Positions 10,621 through 23,400 of a DNA stretch of 64,000 bases are shown here, in pieces. This DNA is from Ascidia mentula. Taxonomy: Eukaryota > Chordata > Ascidiacea > Phlebobranchia > Ascidiidae. The notes under the pieces were generated by a model. It worked only from the letters and a program-made list of their open reading frames with translations, was not told the origin of the DNA and made no database searches. The stretch lies in contig OX387198.1 in NCBI GenBank assembly GCA_947561715.1, forward strand, positions 10,974,001 to 11,038,000. The letters run 5' to 3'. A program made the translations under genes and the position numbers. The stretch's first letter is position 1, and each line of letters opens with the position of its first letter.

Positions 10621-11950
10621 GCAGAATTTAAAGATAACCACAGCATTTTGCTTGCAGAAGCGGAATCTCATTGTGATAAAATGGAGTCCTGATATGATGA
10701 CAACCCTGTAATCAATATATTTCTTTATCGACATTATGCAGTGCCTAATTAAGTATAACTAACTTCCATGATTAGAATTTATGGTGTTTAACTTTCCGTG
10801 AAACCTCCTGTTCAATTTGCAAATCAATTTGCTCCGTCACATGTTTTGTGTGTGGCTAAACGTAACGTATGCATTACTCGTATTCGGATATGTGTTGTTT
10901 ATTATCCACGTACACAAAACAATATTATGCAGAAATAAATACCGGAAAATAAAAGTACGTGCTGTGGTCTGTTCAGGGGGCAAAACAGCATTTCAATGTT
11001 ATTAAAAACATCGATTAAGAAACATCATGCAGAACCGAATCTGTATAAAAAGTTTTAGGAATCTTGTGGATTTTTAAATTAAATGGCAAGATGGCAGATG
11101 CACAAAACGTGTTTACCTAACTGTTCCAACGTGTCGGGGCGATATATGCGATTGGCTAATAATAAAGGGTTATCATTGCAAAAAACGATACTGTTTAAAT
11201 CAGCAAATATTTCCAGAACTTACAATAACTGATATAACATTCTTTTCCGAGTATCATTGGTATTGCATCCGTGTGTTTGTTTTAAATATTTAGTTTATCG
11301 AATCCATAGTATTGTTTTGTCTATTCATATAGATACCAAATTACGTGAGTTACAATTATTAACGGTTTTAGAGTTCCCACATATTTACTCTAATTTGCGT
11401 CGGCGCACGGCGCTGGAAACCATACAATCGATGATGAAATTAACAATCGATAATACAATGTATAGGATAAAGTAAGCTCCATACAGTCCAGGGACGAGCG
11501 AATCACAGGACAAACTATCCTAGTTGGAAAGCTCACGCGATGTCATACAAATCATGTCTCCCCAGTGTTACTTCTGATGCGCACTTGCGTTTGAATTTAT
11601 AACGACGTTATCGAGTTCTGCTTTTCGTCAATAAACTGTTTTGTACCTTACTTAATGTGGTCGCTTGTGGCGCGTAAAACTAACCATGGGTGAGCTTTAT
11701 TGGGCGAACTCTGAAACCATGCAAAAATAGCAATGCCCAAAAAACTGTGAGTTGTTCGAGATATTCTTGTAGTTTTAACGCCGTTTAAACGCCACCAACT
11801 GGCGATTTAACCTATGACAGATAGTGGCAAAACCAAACAGGCTGCGGATAACTATTTGTTTAATATTTCCACGGTAGAAAACCCGAGAAGTTTTATATAT
11901 AATCATCTGTGTTCCCTTGTTCGCAGCGTTAGAACGTAATTGTTACGTTA
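10621..11950. other. 3' flank of copy 2, no gene seen
   Basis: Closely matches 3100-4400 in unit 1. Open frames at 10817-11005 and 11257-11475 are altered copies of the same non-coding flank. Confidence 0.65.
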
Positions 11951-12034
11951 CAAATTGCACAATTAACCTGAATTTGCAATATCTAGGTAGTCTTATAAAA
12001 TATTCCAACTCTTTTGACTTTTACATACAAAGAA

Positions 12035-12310
12035 AAAAAAATTGGTTGGAGCCAAGTGTGATGAAAACTGTTTAGCAAGCGTAATGTGCGTGAGTCAGCA
12101 ATCACGCGGTACAGTGCAATCTGCTAACCGCAACATCCAGCCATGTATTAACGCGGGATGTGGTAAGTTTACACGTGTTCGAATCCCTAACAGCATGTTT
12201 GTAACAACACAGTTTGGAAATAAATATTGTTTAAAATTTTATTTGGCCCCAAATTTTATTTCTGCTACAAACAAAGGGCAAAGCACAGCCACGCTGGGCA
12301 TGGTCAGCCT
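12035..12310 (+). pseudogene. Decayed module remnant, second unit
   Basis: An A-like module (CDENCLASVMC through QPCINAGCG) ends at a phase-1 donor after 12162. It matches the remnant at 5731-5859. The following B-like part begins similarly (ISATNKGQSTATLGM against ISAINTAHRTAALDI) near 12259, but the match is then lost and the cysteine half is gone. It is more decayed than its counterpart in unit 1, as expected for a non-functional passenger of the array. Confidence 0.6.
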
Positions 12311-12984
12311 ATCTAAATGCATGAAGTTTCTTCATTTCGTTTTGACTCGTTCTGCTGAATTTCAATTCGCTTGTATGTAAAAGTAAATATTCACATGTCG
12401 ATGCGATCACCTGTAAAAGGCAAGGTTATTACGCGCTATACGTCAAAATAGAGAGAAGTTGTTCGGTATCGTCTGCTGCGTGACTGCGGTATTTGTCTGC
12501 TAAATTGCAAATCATTAATTAAGTCCACCACTGCGACAATTAACAAGACTTTATAATTCTTAAATCGAAGTGTCCGACGAACATTTGCTAGACCTACAGC
12601 TAAGTCACGCAATTTGGGTTTGATCGTAATGCCAATTGATGTCATCCAGTATTCCTATGATATTATCGTTTAAGAACTAAGAATCAATCGCCAAATCAGC
12701 GCAAATTATACCGCATATCTACATAGTCCTCTTGCGACACCATGCGAAAAATTGGAAATTTGGAAACAACATTTCGTTTTCAAATTTTTTTTGTGTTGGA
12801 CCGTGCTTTAGGATATTTGTTGTTTGGTTATGGCTAGAACAGAAGTAAATATATAAAAATCAATTGGTTGTGTTAAAATTTGTAGGACCAAACTTGCTAG
12901 AGTGACTAATTTCCTTGTTTTTCCTCCCTTGCGAGACGATGCAGTTTGGTGTGGCTAGCTCATAAATTTAAAAATAAATCTGTA

Positions 12985-13205
12985 AATATTCCCAACATGC
13001 ATGTGATGAATAATATAAGGTCTCCATTTAACAAGCTTCACTTTCATCCTCTCCACCCATTTGAACTCCGATAACTCAAACTTGAACCTGACAATCGACA
13101 TATTAGGATGTCGAAAACCGACGTTGAAAATTGAGGATGTCGAGAAATGATTTCTGATTTTATGAGTTGTTAATATTAAACTTCTGTTGTTTTCACAACA
13201 TGTCC
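12985..13205 (-). promoter_or_regulatory. Second inverted promoter-like block
   Basis: This is the unit-2 counterpart of 6345-6610 and reads in the same inverted direction. It keeps the stretch from CACATGCATGTTGGGA back through GGATGAAAGTGAAGC. Its relation to the promoter block at 27215-27470 is by sequence likeness only. Confidence 0.45.
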
Positions 13206-13259
13206 GCAATGCGCACATTGCTAACATATTGGCTTCCTCCCGACAGTTTGTTGTGGAGT

Positions 13260-15380
13260 CGTTCACAATTTATAATATTAGTTACCCTTTTTGCTGACAT
13301 TTGCACATTTTCATGTAGTCGAGGAGGGCATATTCCATTAAATTACAATATTAAATTGTAGAATATACTGCGATGTTTACTACGTTGCGCCTAAACAACC
13401 TTTCCCATTGTCAATTATTGTCCTAATGAAATGGCCACATCTAGTCGTAACGAAACCCCAGCACTAAACCTGGTTCACGCAATGTCCCTTGCTGAATTGG
13501 CACACATGTTTGCTGTAACCCATTCCCATCACCCTTTCTTTGGAATACTTAAGCACTGAATTGTGCCACCATGCACTGAAACATGCACTGGGTACACGTG
13601 GTATTCTGCAGTTGTAATTTACTTTGCAATCCGCATTCTAAACGTTTGGAATCATTTTGAATGTACCATTAAAAGACAGGAAGAAAGCGATACCTGTACA
13701 TTGCCACATGGCAGCAACACAAGGAAAATATGGAGTTTAAAAATCAATCAGAAATGCAAATTTAGAGAAAATGTTGGTGGTGTATTTTGTACCTAAAGAA
13801 CCTGAAGCACATTTTTAAGTCGAACTTGAACATTTTACGTTTCTTTTTTAACAATCCTTCAAAACATTTTTAGTCTGCAGTAAGCTTTCGCCGTTTTATA
13901 GCTGCGTGTAATTAATTTTACGTTGGCAGCAAAAGTAGGATATCCCAGAGTGATCAATAATTTTGAAACCAACAAAGAAAAAAATTGAAGCTTGGTAATT
14001 GACAATTTCATAAATCTATTCATCGCATGTCAGGAATAACAACAGTCAATCTATGGTTTAACTTTATCCGCGTATAAACTTCTGAAAGTGCGTTGGGATC
14101 ATGGAGTTAACTATCGCTTTTACAAAATTGCTACTCCCCAAATTCACTGGATCGTGGTAACGAACAAGTTTTAAGTTCTTTTCACCTTCTCGTCCTTTGA
14201 AAAGAAGGAGAAATGATCCAGACTGTGATTTATCAAAACGCCTCGAAGACCACATGGTATTATGTGAGAATATACTATTGCGACATTTTGTCCTGTACAT
14301 GGCCGGTCCTATACCCATTTGACTAATTTGACCAAATGAGGCCCCGCGCCTAATAGAGGCCTCTGCATTACTGCACACATGAACATTAAACATAAAATGT
14401 AAAATGTAAAAGGGAGTGATAAGACGATAAGGGTTATCGAATCAGGCTCCCCAGGATTTACTATAAAAATGAAATACCTGCATTTCCTGAGATAGACCCT
14501 AATAGAAATAACTAGTATTATACGGATTTACAAACGATAACGAGAATTAGCGAGTGTTTGTGCACGTGTAATGACACGTTATCAAAACAGCAGAGTTATG
14601 ACAACTAATATAACCAACAACACTTGACGGAATTAATTTCCAACATCAATCTGATATGCACGCAGTAGGACGTGCCAAGGTCGGATTAATTGCGTAATTA
14701 CCAATAAAGGAAGTTATGTTCAATAATTACACCATAAATCCATCGCTTTCATGTTGGGAATATTGACAGGCTATTTGTAATCGTACTTGAATTTATGAGT
14801 TTCAGTGTGATTTAGCAACAAACTGATGGGTTGAAAAAGGAAAAATTATTTGGAAACGACCAAAAGGTGCCGCCATCCACCGCCTTTGATGTTTTTGCTT
14901 CATTCTGTTTCATTTATTATTTGAATCTACTCCACCACAATTTTTGAATTTAATTGCCTTTTGGTAATGTGCGTGTGGTTCTTTTTTCTTGGTTTGCAAC
15001 TGCGAGAATTCATAAATAACCAATTTAATTTATTGCTTAGGTAATGCGTTTTAAATGAAACAAAATATGGACAAGGGGTGGAGGTTCACACTGCCGAATA
15101 CTTCAATCAAGATCGTAATATTTCCATACGAGAAATATACACACAAAAATATTTAAGAACGCTTTTGCATTTGCCCATGCGGTATCGTACTGGGAATAAT
15201 ATTATAAATTGCAATGACAGCAGCTACGAGGTGTCTTTAAAGTCAAGGATCGAGAGATGTGTCTTGAAAATAATGACTGTGAAAGTTTATGTCTAGTTAC
15301 ACCATCATTCCAGCATTATTTTATTTATTTTTGGAAATCCTCAGTTTTTAGCAAGTTCAGCATCCAAAAATAACGGCTGT
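13260..15380. other. Spacer between units 2 and 3, no gene seen
   Basis: Repeats the 6611-7940 spacer and then the 210-1340 flank. No exon with splice context or domain was found. Confidence 0.6.
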
Positions 15381-15386
15381 CAGAAT

Positions 15387-15602
15387 GAAGTTTGACTTAT
15401 CGGAATTTGAAAAAAAACATGGAAGTAGAGTTGGGTAATTGAAAAATTCACATATCCATCACTTGCACATCAGGAAATTTACCATTTATAAGCTCCTCGA
15501 ATAAATTACGTACAGATTTTTGGGTTATAAAAGGCGAACAATTTGGCAGCAAAGCCACACTATCTGCAACTACAAACAGAAACGGGAAAAGTCGTAAAGG
15601 TG
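15387..15602 (+). promoter_or_regulatory. Promoter block, TATA box and leader exon of copy 3
   Basis: TTATAAAAG lies at 15525-15533. The conserved TTATCGG and GGAAGT cores lie upstream, and the leader exon ends at a GTGAGT donor near 15600, as in copies 1 and 2. Confidence 0.68.
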
Positions 15603-15696
15603 AGTTTTGTTGTACGGGTTTTGTTTTTATTGGTTTAATAACTATTTCAAATACATATGCACAAATTATAGATAAATTAAAATCAACTTTATCAGC

Positions 15697-17050
15697 ATGA
15701 ATTCAATTCTTCTTCTTTCACTTTGCATCGGCGTTGCTCTCGGTAAGTTGCAGGAGATGTTTTCAAAAAAACTGTGACGATAAGAAAATTATTGTTGTAC
15801 GAAATTATTGTTGTGGATTGCTTTTAATCAACTTTCATTTTTGTTTATTTTCAATGCAGCAACTCCAAAATTCAAACTTGCTGTCATAGTCGACTGTGAC
15901 CGCGTAGCATGTGGGTTTGCTTGCGTCAAGTCGAGAGACTGTACATCGCCTTTGGATGTTGAAAGAGTCCTGAAGAGTCAACCAGATGCCTGCAGGACCT
16001 GTGTCAGTGGAATATGTGGTAAGTAAATTGTTCTTTGTGTATTAATCCAGTAAACCTCAATAGATATCATCGCATTGTTGAACGGCAACAGAGTTGTGTT
16101 CAATTATTCCAGATATAATAAATACCCAAATCACCACAATATGTATATATATTAGAGCAAAAACAATTAAATGCTTTTTTTAAAATGGGGGTGTTTATGT
16201 AACATTTTTTTGGTAAAAAAAGGGCCTAAAAACAACCAAATGAAAATTACTTCCTAGAGCAATGTTGTTCTTTCTTCAGATCTGACCAGAGACGCTGTAC
16301 CAGACAACTTTGTTTCTGTTTGTGTGCAAGACGCTATGCTAGGTTGCTCCGAATGTCCAGCAGTAATAAACACCGCACTTGATAAACTGGAAACTTGCAG
16401 AACGTGCACCGGGACATGCAATAGCAATCACGGTCAGTTTTGCATAAAATAACGGCAACGTAATTATCTGGATAAGAGAAGAATAAATAATCCATTTGGG
16501 AATTTGACATAGAATAAATTTCTTTTGCAATGAATGGAAATCTAGACTATTCAATTCAGATATTATTGCGTAAAAAGTAAACACTAGATTTAACTGAATT
16601 TAGCTGAAAAATTTTTCGGTTCTGAAGGTCATGTTTATCAAACCCAATTTAAAATTTCCTAACTTCTTTGTTTGTTGCAGCCGCAAATATGAAAAATGCC
16701 GTGTGTGCCGAGTCATGCTTTTGGAGTGCTGACTGTGTGAACTTCGAATACGCACACGATACAGTGGAAGCTGCAAATCGTCAGTGCAGAGACTGTGTGG
16801 ATGCCGCATGCGGTAAGATAGCTTGCAGCTTTGTCAACGTCAAATTGCTGTACGACACTACACAACAAACTTGAACAAATTTTAAACAATTTTTTCTCAA
16901 TTTACGGCAGGACCCAAATCTGATACCAACAGACAGTGCCGCAAAGATGCTAAGACTAATTGTCCCTCTTGCACCTCGCCGACAGATCAAGAGCGTGCCA
17001 TTCTGAAGAACTGCAAGGCATGCCTAGCCAACTGTCCGAGTTTAGTTTAA
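15697..17050 (+). CDS. Secreted cysteine-rich A-B-A-B module protein, copy 3
   Basis: Exons are 15697-15742, 15860-16018, 16280-16432, 16681-16812 and 16911-17050, all phase 1, for 209 residues. The last exon is one codon shorter than in copies 1 and 2. This is the most diverged of the three: B1 starts DLTRDA instead of ELTGDA, A2 reads CFWSADC and CRDCVDAACG, and B2 reads CRKDAKTNCPSC, giving C-x7-C instead of C-x8-C. All module cysteines are kept, so changes fall between the cysteines, as expected for a folded scaffold under selection. The gene looks whole. Confidence 0.87.
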
Positions 17051-17650
17051 GGTAATCAAAGCGAAGCTGGTGTTTGTTATGTAAAACCTGCTTAATCGAA
17101 TATAGTATAGTAATGAACGTAATGCGCTGTGGATACATCCACAATAAATAAGTTCAGTTTTTGAGTTGATAAAATACCTAGCAGAATTTAAAGATAACCA
17201 CAGCATTTTGCTTGCAGAAGCGGGATCTCATTGTGATAAAATAGAGTCCTGATATGATGACAACCCTGTAATCAATATATTTCTTTATCGACATTATGCA
17301 GTGCCTAATTAAGTATAACTAACTTCCATGATTAGAGTTTATGGTGTTTAACTTTCCGTGAAACCTCCTGTTCAATTTGCAAATCAATTTGCTCCGACAC
17401 ATGTTTTGTATGTGGCTAAACGTAACGCATGCATTGATCGTATTCGGATATGTGTTGTTTGTTAATCACGTACACAAAACAATATTATGCAGAAATAAAT
17501 GCCGGAAAATAAAAGTACGCACTGTGATCTTTTCACTGGCAAAACAGCATTTCAATGTTATTAAAAACATCGACAAGGAAGCATGCAGAATCGAATCTGT
17601 ATAAGATGTTATGGAAATCTTTTAATTTTTTGAATTAAATAGCAAGATAG

Positions 17651-19640
17651 CCGATACACGAAACGTGTTTACTTGACTGTTCTAACGTGTAAACTTGCTT
17701 GTAAACTTGAATATCGCTGCAGTTTTCCACGGACAAAAAAGGCTTGGAAAACACGGCCTACAAGTAGTGATTCCCAAACTGTAAGCGTTGCTGGTCCGTT
17801 TGTTAGTAAGGATTTATTGTAACAGGAGTGTTTGCATTCATTGTGTTTACAATAATGTAGAGAAATCAAAACGAACAATAAACTAAGGTGACAGTCACTG
17901 GTTTGCATCAGTACACCTGTTTTTTTCAAAGTGAACGTGAGGGTAGGAGACAAACTAAAAAAACAAAGCCTTTCTGCAACAAAATATAAGTGGTATTAAA
18001 CATCTTTTTGCATGTAATGTTTCGAATTGAAATATTTGTGACCTACGTGACATTGTGTAAAAAACAACTATGTAATATTTGAAAATCTATTGCGAACTCA
18101 AAACAGAGATCCAACCAACAGAAAATGATCTCCTTTTTTATGTGTTATTCTACTTTTTTCATGCGTGAAACGTGATAATATTAACTACAGAATGACGTTG
18201 TTTCACGTCACTGTAAAGCTTTGATGCCGTAGGCAACTGAGGATAGTTGTTGTAATAATATTAAAAAAGGTACACGTCCTACTAAAAGGAAAGTTCGATC
18301 ACCGGAAAGCCACATCCTACAGGAAACATTCTTATCCACCATGAAAGGCTCACCAATATAGCAACAAGGATGCACGTGACCCGGCGGATGACGTCACAAC
18401 ACCCTGGGGCATTCTGTACAATTAACGATATTTAGTAGGTTAGAGTTCGAACGAAAATAATTGATCGAAGTGGCAAAGAACATAGTTTTAACTTGTTTTA
18501 GCGAACAGCCGTAGTGACAATTGCATAGCTGATTTCGTATACATGGTTACATGATAATAATTTCGGTGCTGGTGAAAGCATTGACTTTCACAATCTTACG
18601 CGTGGAAGCATAGTTTTGAAATAAATTAGCTTACATGTGTTTATAAATCCCTATAGAACAGACTTGTATCTGCACACGACTTCGAAACGTTTAAAAACCG
18701 ATCGATGCATTTGTGATGCTGTAAAAGTCAGCATGACTTGCACCATGTAATGCAAAAACGCAAACATCTCTACGCACACAGTTGCTCCATGACGCCACTG
18801 GCAAATTGGCTCGAAAACATTCAAAGCCTAAAATTGCCATCTGGGGCAACATTAAGGTTTTTATTTTCGGAAGAGGTATTTTAATAAAACGGTGTTTGGG
18901 AAGGTCTGACCATACGTATGTTTCGCACGTGCGTTTGACGTCACATTGCCCTGCGGTCATTACAAGAGCGACAATTAAGGCGCGCGTTTCAAAATTTAAA
19001 AAATTCGTTGCCATGGACGCTTACAATGCCAACCAAGCCATTCAAATGTTTCTTTGTAACTAAGAAGAGGGCCTATTACTTAAACAACAGAATATTTTAA
19101 AGCCTTTCTTGGCATGCTAGCAATAAAATTTTGATTTCATACAATTCATCAACGAAGCTGTTTTCTGGCATTGTGTAATAAAATGCTTGCTGCATGTCAC
19201 AGTCCAATGCATTCTGAAGCTAAGGCAATGGGATTAAATTACTTAAAAAAAGCATTGTAGTTTGGGTGATTTTTGACATAAATCTGCTTCAACAAGGTGT
19301 TTTATCCACACTCATTTACTCTAAATATTTCAATTCATTTTCCGCCACTATATTTTAGCATTCTAACGCAGGGATTTTGATTGCAGCTGAGTATACGCGG
19401 AAGGTTGAGTGCGGTACATACGGCGACCGTGATGTATTTACTATGAATGGAATTGTTTTGCGAGTTAGCTTCCGTTCAAATTTTAAACTAATATTAGATC
19501 AGGCAACGGATCCTACCCTTTCTCTACGGTGACGCTCCCCTATTGTAACGAACCGCCGTTTGCACGTTTTTTAACCGCGAACAAGCCCTGAGGGTGAAAC
19601 ACAAGTACCGTGCAATCACCACGGTAAAAATAGAGCGGGT
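17651..19640. other. Gene-free spacer between the array and the mosaic gene
   Basis: No exon is supported. Open frames overlap on both strands at 18691-19063 without splice context or known domain. TGACGTCA-type (CRE-like) cores lie near 18388 and 18937. The lack of repeats shared with the 7-kb units suggests the array ends near 17650. Confidence 0.55.
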
Positions 19641-19642
19641 GG

Positions 19643-19726
19643 GATATATAATACGACCTTTGCGAGGCCTAAGTCAGCAGTTTGGAAACAGAGAATTCAG
19701 CCATCTACCTCAAGACAACTTTATCG
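19643..19726 (+). promoter_or_regulatory. TATA box and leader exon of the mosaic gene
   Basis: A GATATATAATA sequence at about 19643-19653 is followed by a short leader ending at a GTAAGA donor after 19726. The matching acceptor is at 20394, and the leader continues as GACGTCTCGCATTC to the ATG at 20416. The same GACRTCTCGCATTC sequence precedes the ATG at 27917, so the two genes share their leader. Confidence 0.65.
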
Positions 19727-20415
19727 GTAAGATTTGCTTTTTTACATTGCAGCGCATTCTGGCATAATGTTACATTTACATTACAGCTTCTTTATTACAA
19801 TTGCTGGTATTATCTTTTTGTAACTTAAACCGTACAAATTACTCCTTTTAATTTTTAGGACAAACAAATACGCTTTAAATATTTAGTAACCGTGCTACAG
19901 TTAAATAAACTAAGCCCGTTACTCTTAACCTTATCCGGCTATAATTACTCGTTTTATTCACCAAAATGTTTTTTCCACACTGCATTTAAATTTTGCATAA
20001 TTTTTATTCGGGCCAAATATGAGAGGTTGTGCGATCTTTTTTGATAGAAGTCACAAAAACAAATGCAAAATACAATAACAAATCTTACAAATGAGGGCGA
20101 TAGCCCAAATCAAGTTTTCCGTTCAGATAAGCACGCTGCTTTCTGATGCAGAAACTAAATAAAATTTTAGCCACTTTGCCCGATTTTGGGGGTAATTGGT
20201 AACCTTTATCTTACAGACGTACGATAATTCGTTTTTTGGCCTCATGGAAGCCAAAAAATATCCAAATGCGGTAAACCGTATTATAGCTACAACAAACTGA
20301 ATTTGATTAAAAAATACACATCTGATCAAAAAAAATTTAGATAAAAAAATTTAAAATGGCCACATTTGTTTACAAGATCTTCCTATAATTTCAGGACGTC
20401 TCGCATTCATACAGC

Positions 20416-23400
20416 ATGAAGTCTGTTGTGATTTTGGTGATTATTGCGGTGGCCGTGCAAGGTATGAATCTAAAATATTATGATACCTGTTATGTCTGAC
20501 TGGAAAACCGATTTAGATTATCAGAACAAATAATATCAATTCTCATTTTGTCGTTGCTGTTTTATTAGAACAAATAATATCATTTCACTTTTTGTACAAA
20601 TAAATATGAAAACATGAAATTTAACATTGCTAAGAGACGATTTTCGTTCTATAGCTTACCCAAAAGGCAATTCCAGTCCCGGCGGGTCTAGACCCTCGGG
20701 TGGAGGTTACTTTCCGGCAGGATACCCACGACAAGGACCTGGCTCAGATGAGAAGAAAGCCGACGGTCGAAAATCCTGCATGAAGGCGTGCGTGGGACCA
20801 ACCAAATGCAAAAGTCCCGAGCAAATGAAGACCGAGATTCTCGAACTGAGAAAGTTATGCCACTCCTGCGTAAACGCATCTTGCGGTGAGTAAAAATATG
20901 CAAAGTTTGCAACACAGCCCATTTAATTGCTATTGCGGGTTAACATTTGAATGTTTATTACGCGAACAGGCAGTCTTCCCGCACTGGACAGACGTGCCGT
21001 GGATAAGTGTGTGCGCAAAGCATTTCAGAGTTGTACAAGCTGTCCCCCCGAGCCAATCGTTGATAGAGTGCGCGTTATCAATTGTACATCGTGTCTGATG
21101 CAATGTCACAAGCCAGGTGAGTGTCGTGTTTAGCCCTCGAGGCCGTGTCACAAAAACACGGGAGAAACTGATTGCCACCTTGTAAATCCTGTTTAGGCTA
21201 CCTGTTAAATTCCCATGCAAACATCCTCTTTTACTTTGTGGTGCATTTTTGGCTATATTTGATGATCAACCTTATCTGGGATTCATCGTCTAAAACTTAA
21301 AAACATAAAATGTATGAAAAGCTTTATCAAAGAAACTAAAGTCGTTTTGTGATAATAAGGATAGCGAGATTTCACCATGACACCGTTTATTCCGCGCAAT
21401 AAAAAGGAGAAAATCGCCGTCCATATGACAAACGACTTAAGATTTTTTTGATGAAGCTGTTCATAAGATCCAGATTGAAATTTTTTGTAATGCCGTAAAA
21501 CTGATCAGAAATTCAGTCAGATCAAACTTGTATTAATTGTAAACTTGTAGTTTTGAAATTGTAAGTTTTGCCAAATGCGTTTCGGCTCCTGGCTTCACAA
21601 TAAGCATGTTTTTTTCCGCATCAGGGCCTCGACAGAACAACGGACCAAGAAGACCGTATGGAGGTACTGTATTTTTTTACTATTACTTTAGTCTTCAAAG
21701 TTTGTTGCTTGCTGTACACTACATAATGTATCAGTCATTGGCAAACCACGAAAACTGCCCCGTTTGAAAGGGTTAGTCACTGGCCCGCCAGATATTGTCA
21801 TAAAAGTGTCGCAGTTTAATTTCATTTTCAATGAATAAATTAGTTCAGTGGTGTAAATACTGGTTGGCCACATTATGCCCACATGGCTAAATGACCCGCC
21901 TCTCACATATTTAGTAATTTCTGGCCCCAAAATTCAAGTAATTTTTTAGTGGTTTTAACGCGTCCTGTTAGTACGTATAGCATAGTGGTTTTAGCGGCCA
22001 CATTTTCAATATTTTTCTATTGGTATAGGAATGGGTGGTGAAGGGCGTGGAAACCAAAACATGGGAGGTTTGCAGGCCATTATGGGCATGATCACTAATA
22101 TGATGAATGGTCAAGGCAGAGGCCCTCCTCAGGGCAATAGCATGATGGGCGGGAATAGTCGTGGACCTGGTTCCAACATGGGCCCTGGTGGAATGGGGAA
22201 CATCATGGGTATGCTCAGTGGTGTTATGAATCAAAATGGTGAAGAAGGCCCAGGGGGCATGATGACCCTACGTGACATCATGATGGGCGGTGACGATTCT
22301 GAAGACGAAAGCGAAACGGGTGGAATGGGAAATGCGATGGGCATGCTTACCGGTATGATGAATGGAGGAAATGACGGACTTTTGGGTAGTCTTTTGGGCC
22401 TTGGTGGCAATATGGACGGCGAAGATAGCGATCCCGGTGAAAACATGGGAGGAACACCCAACATTATGAGTATAGTCACCAACATGATGGGTGGTGAAGG
22501 TGGCGGCCCTGGTGGTCAGAATATGGGTGGGTTACAAGGTATGCTAAGTATGGTGACCAACATGATGGGCAGTCAAAGTGGTGAAAGCGGAGGTATGAGA
22601 GGCTTTATGGGAACAAACTACGCGAACAATGCTGAAGATGGTGATGATGAAGAGGAATATGAGGGTATGTTAATATAAATAAACATGGAGAAAATTTGTG
22701 CAGATGAAAGGTAACAAATTTTCTTTTAAAGATATAAAGAAAATGAAACACTCGAAAATTTGCTACAAAAGTTGCAACTTACTGAAGTACTGTCCAAGCA
22801 TCGGCGACATGAAATCGAAAATGCAGAACGAGAAACAGGCATGCAAAGATTGTGTCGTTGGCGAATGTGGTAAGTTCAGTAATAAATCGATGCAACTAGA
22901 CACCATCAGTTCCAAACCTTTCGATTACTAGTTTGAATATAAGAGTTAGCAATAATAGTCACAATTACACCAGAGAAGATAAAAGTTAGAATGTTGTCTA
23001 AAACTGGACCCTTGCTACCGTTGTTAAAAGGAGAAACAACAGCTAACAGTACCAGCGCGGACGCAAGCTGCATCGCCAACGCAAGACAGGAATGTGTTGA
23101 TTGCCCACCTATTGGCAACGACGAACAGATGTCCAAAAAGAAATGCCTGAGTTGCCTCAAGAAGTGTGTGCTCAAAGGTAGGGCCAAGTGTAAAATAGAA
23201 TTACATAGAAATATAATAATAGAAATATAATAAGCAGTGCTGAAAAAAGGCCGGAACGGTGAAAAAAATTTCACGGTTCGTCGTTCCGGTGGGAATTTAA
23301 CAGCTGGTGTGTCCCAAAGAGTAATGAGAAACTTAAATAGAGTAAACGTGTATTTAAATACTCATTTGAAATCTTACCTTTATACAAAAACACAATGGTT

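Larger units (their letters stand above)
1..17650. repeat. Tandem segmental array of about 7-kb units
   Basis: Three units carry near-identical five-exon genes whose start codons lie at 1669, 8859 and 15697, giving periods of 7190 and 6838 bases. Flanks repeat too: the opening bases of the window recur near 7255 and 14047, and the block at 210-830 recurs near 4960-5500 and 14240-14850. The 3' flank after each gene (about 2972-4010, 10179-11480, 17051-17650) is also repeated. Length differences come mainly from insertions in the second unit (7945-8365 and 10284-10620). The array starts inside a unit, so more copies may lie upstream of the window. Confidence 0.93.

Noticed and set aside
1669-17050. 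Identification of the small genes as vanabins (ascidian vanadium-binding proteins)
   Set aside because: Ascidian origin, small size, many cysteines and gene clustering fit, but vanabins are known for 18 cysteines and these have about 25 in a strict A-B-A-B pattern. Without a direct comparison the name is not supported.
17765-17790. Second hAT end (TAGTGATTCCCAAACTG)
   Set aside because: Only one end resembles a hAT terminus; no matching inverted end or 8-bp duplication was found nearby.
18691-19063. Overlapping frames on both strands in the 17.7-19.6 kb spacer
   Set aside because: They overlap each other, have no signal peptide, domain or splice partner, and neither can be preferred.
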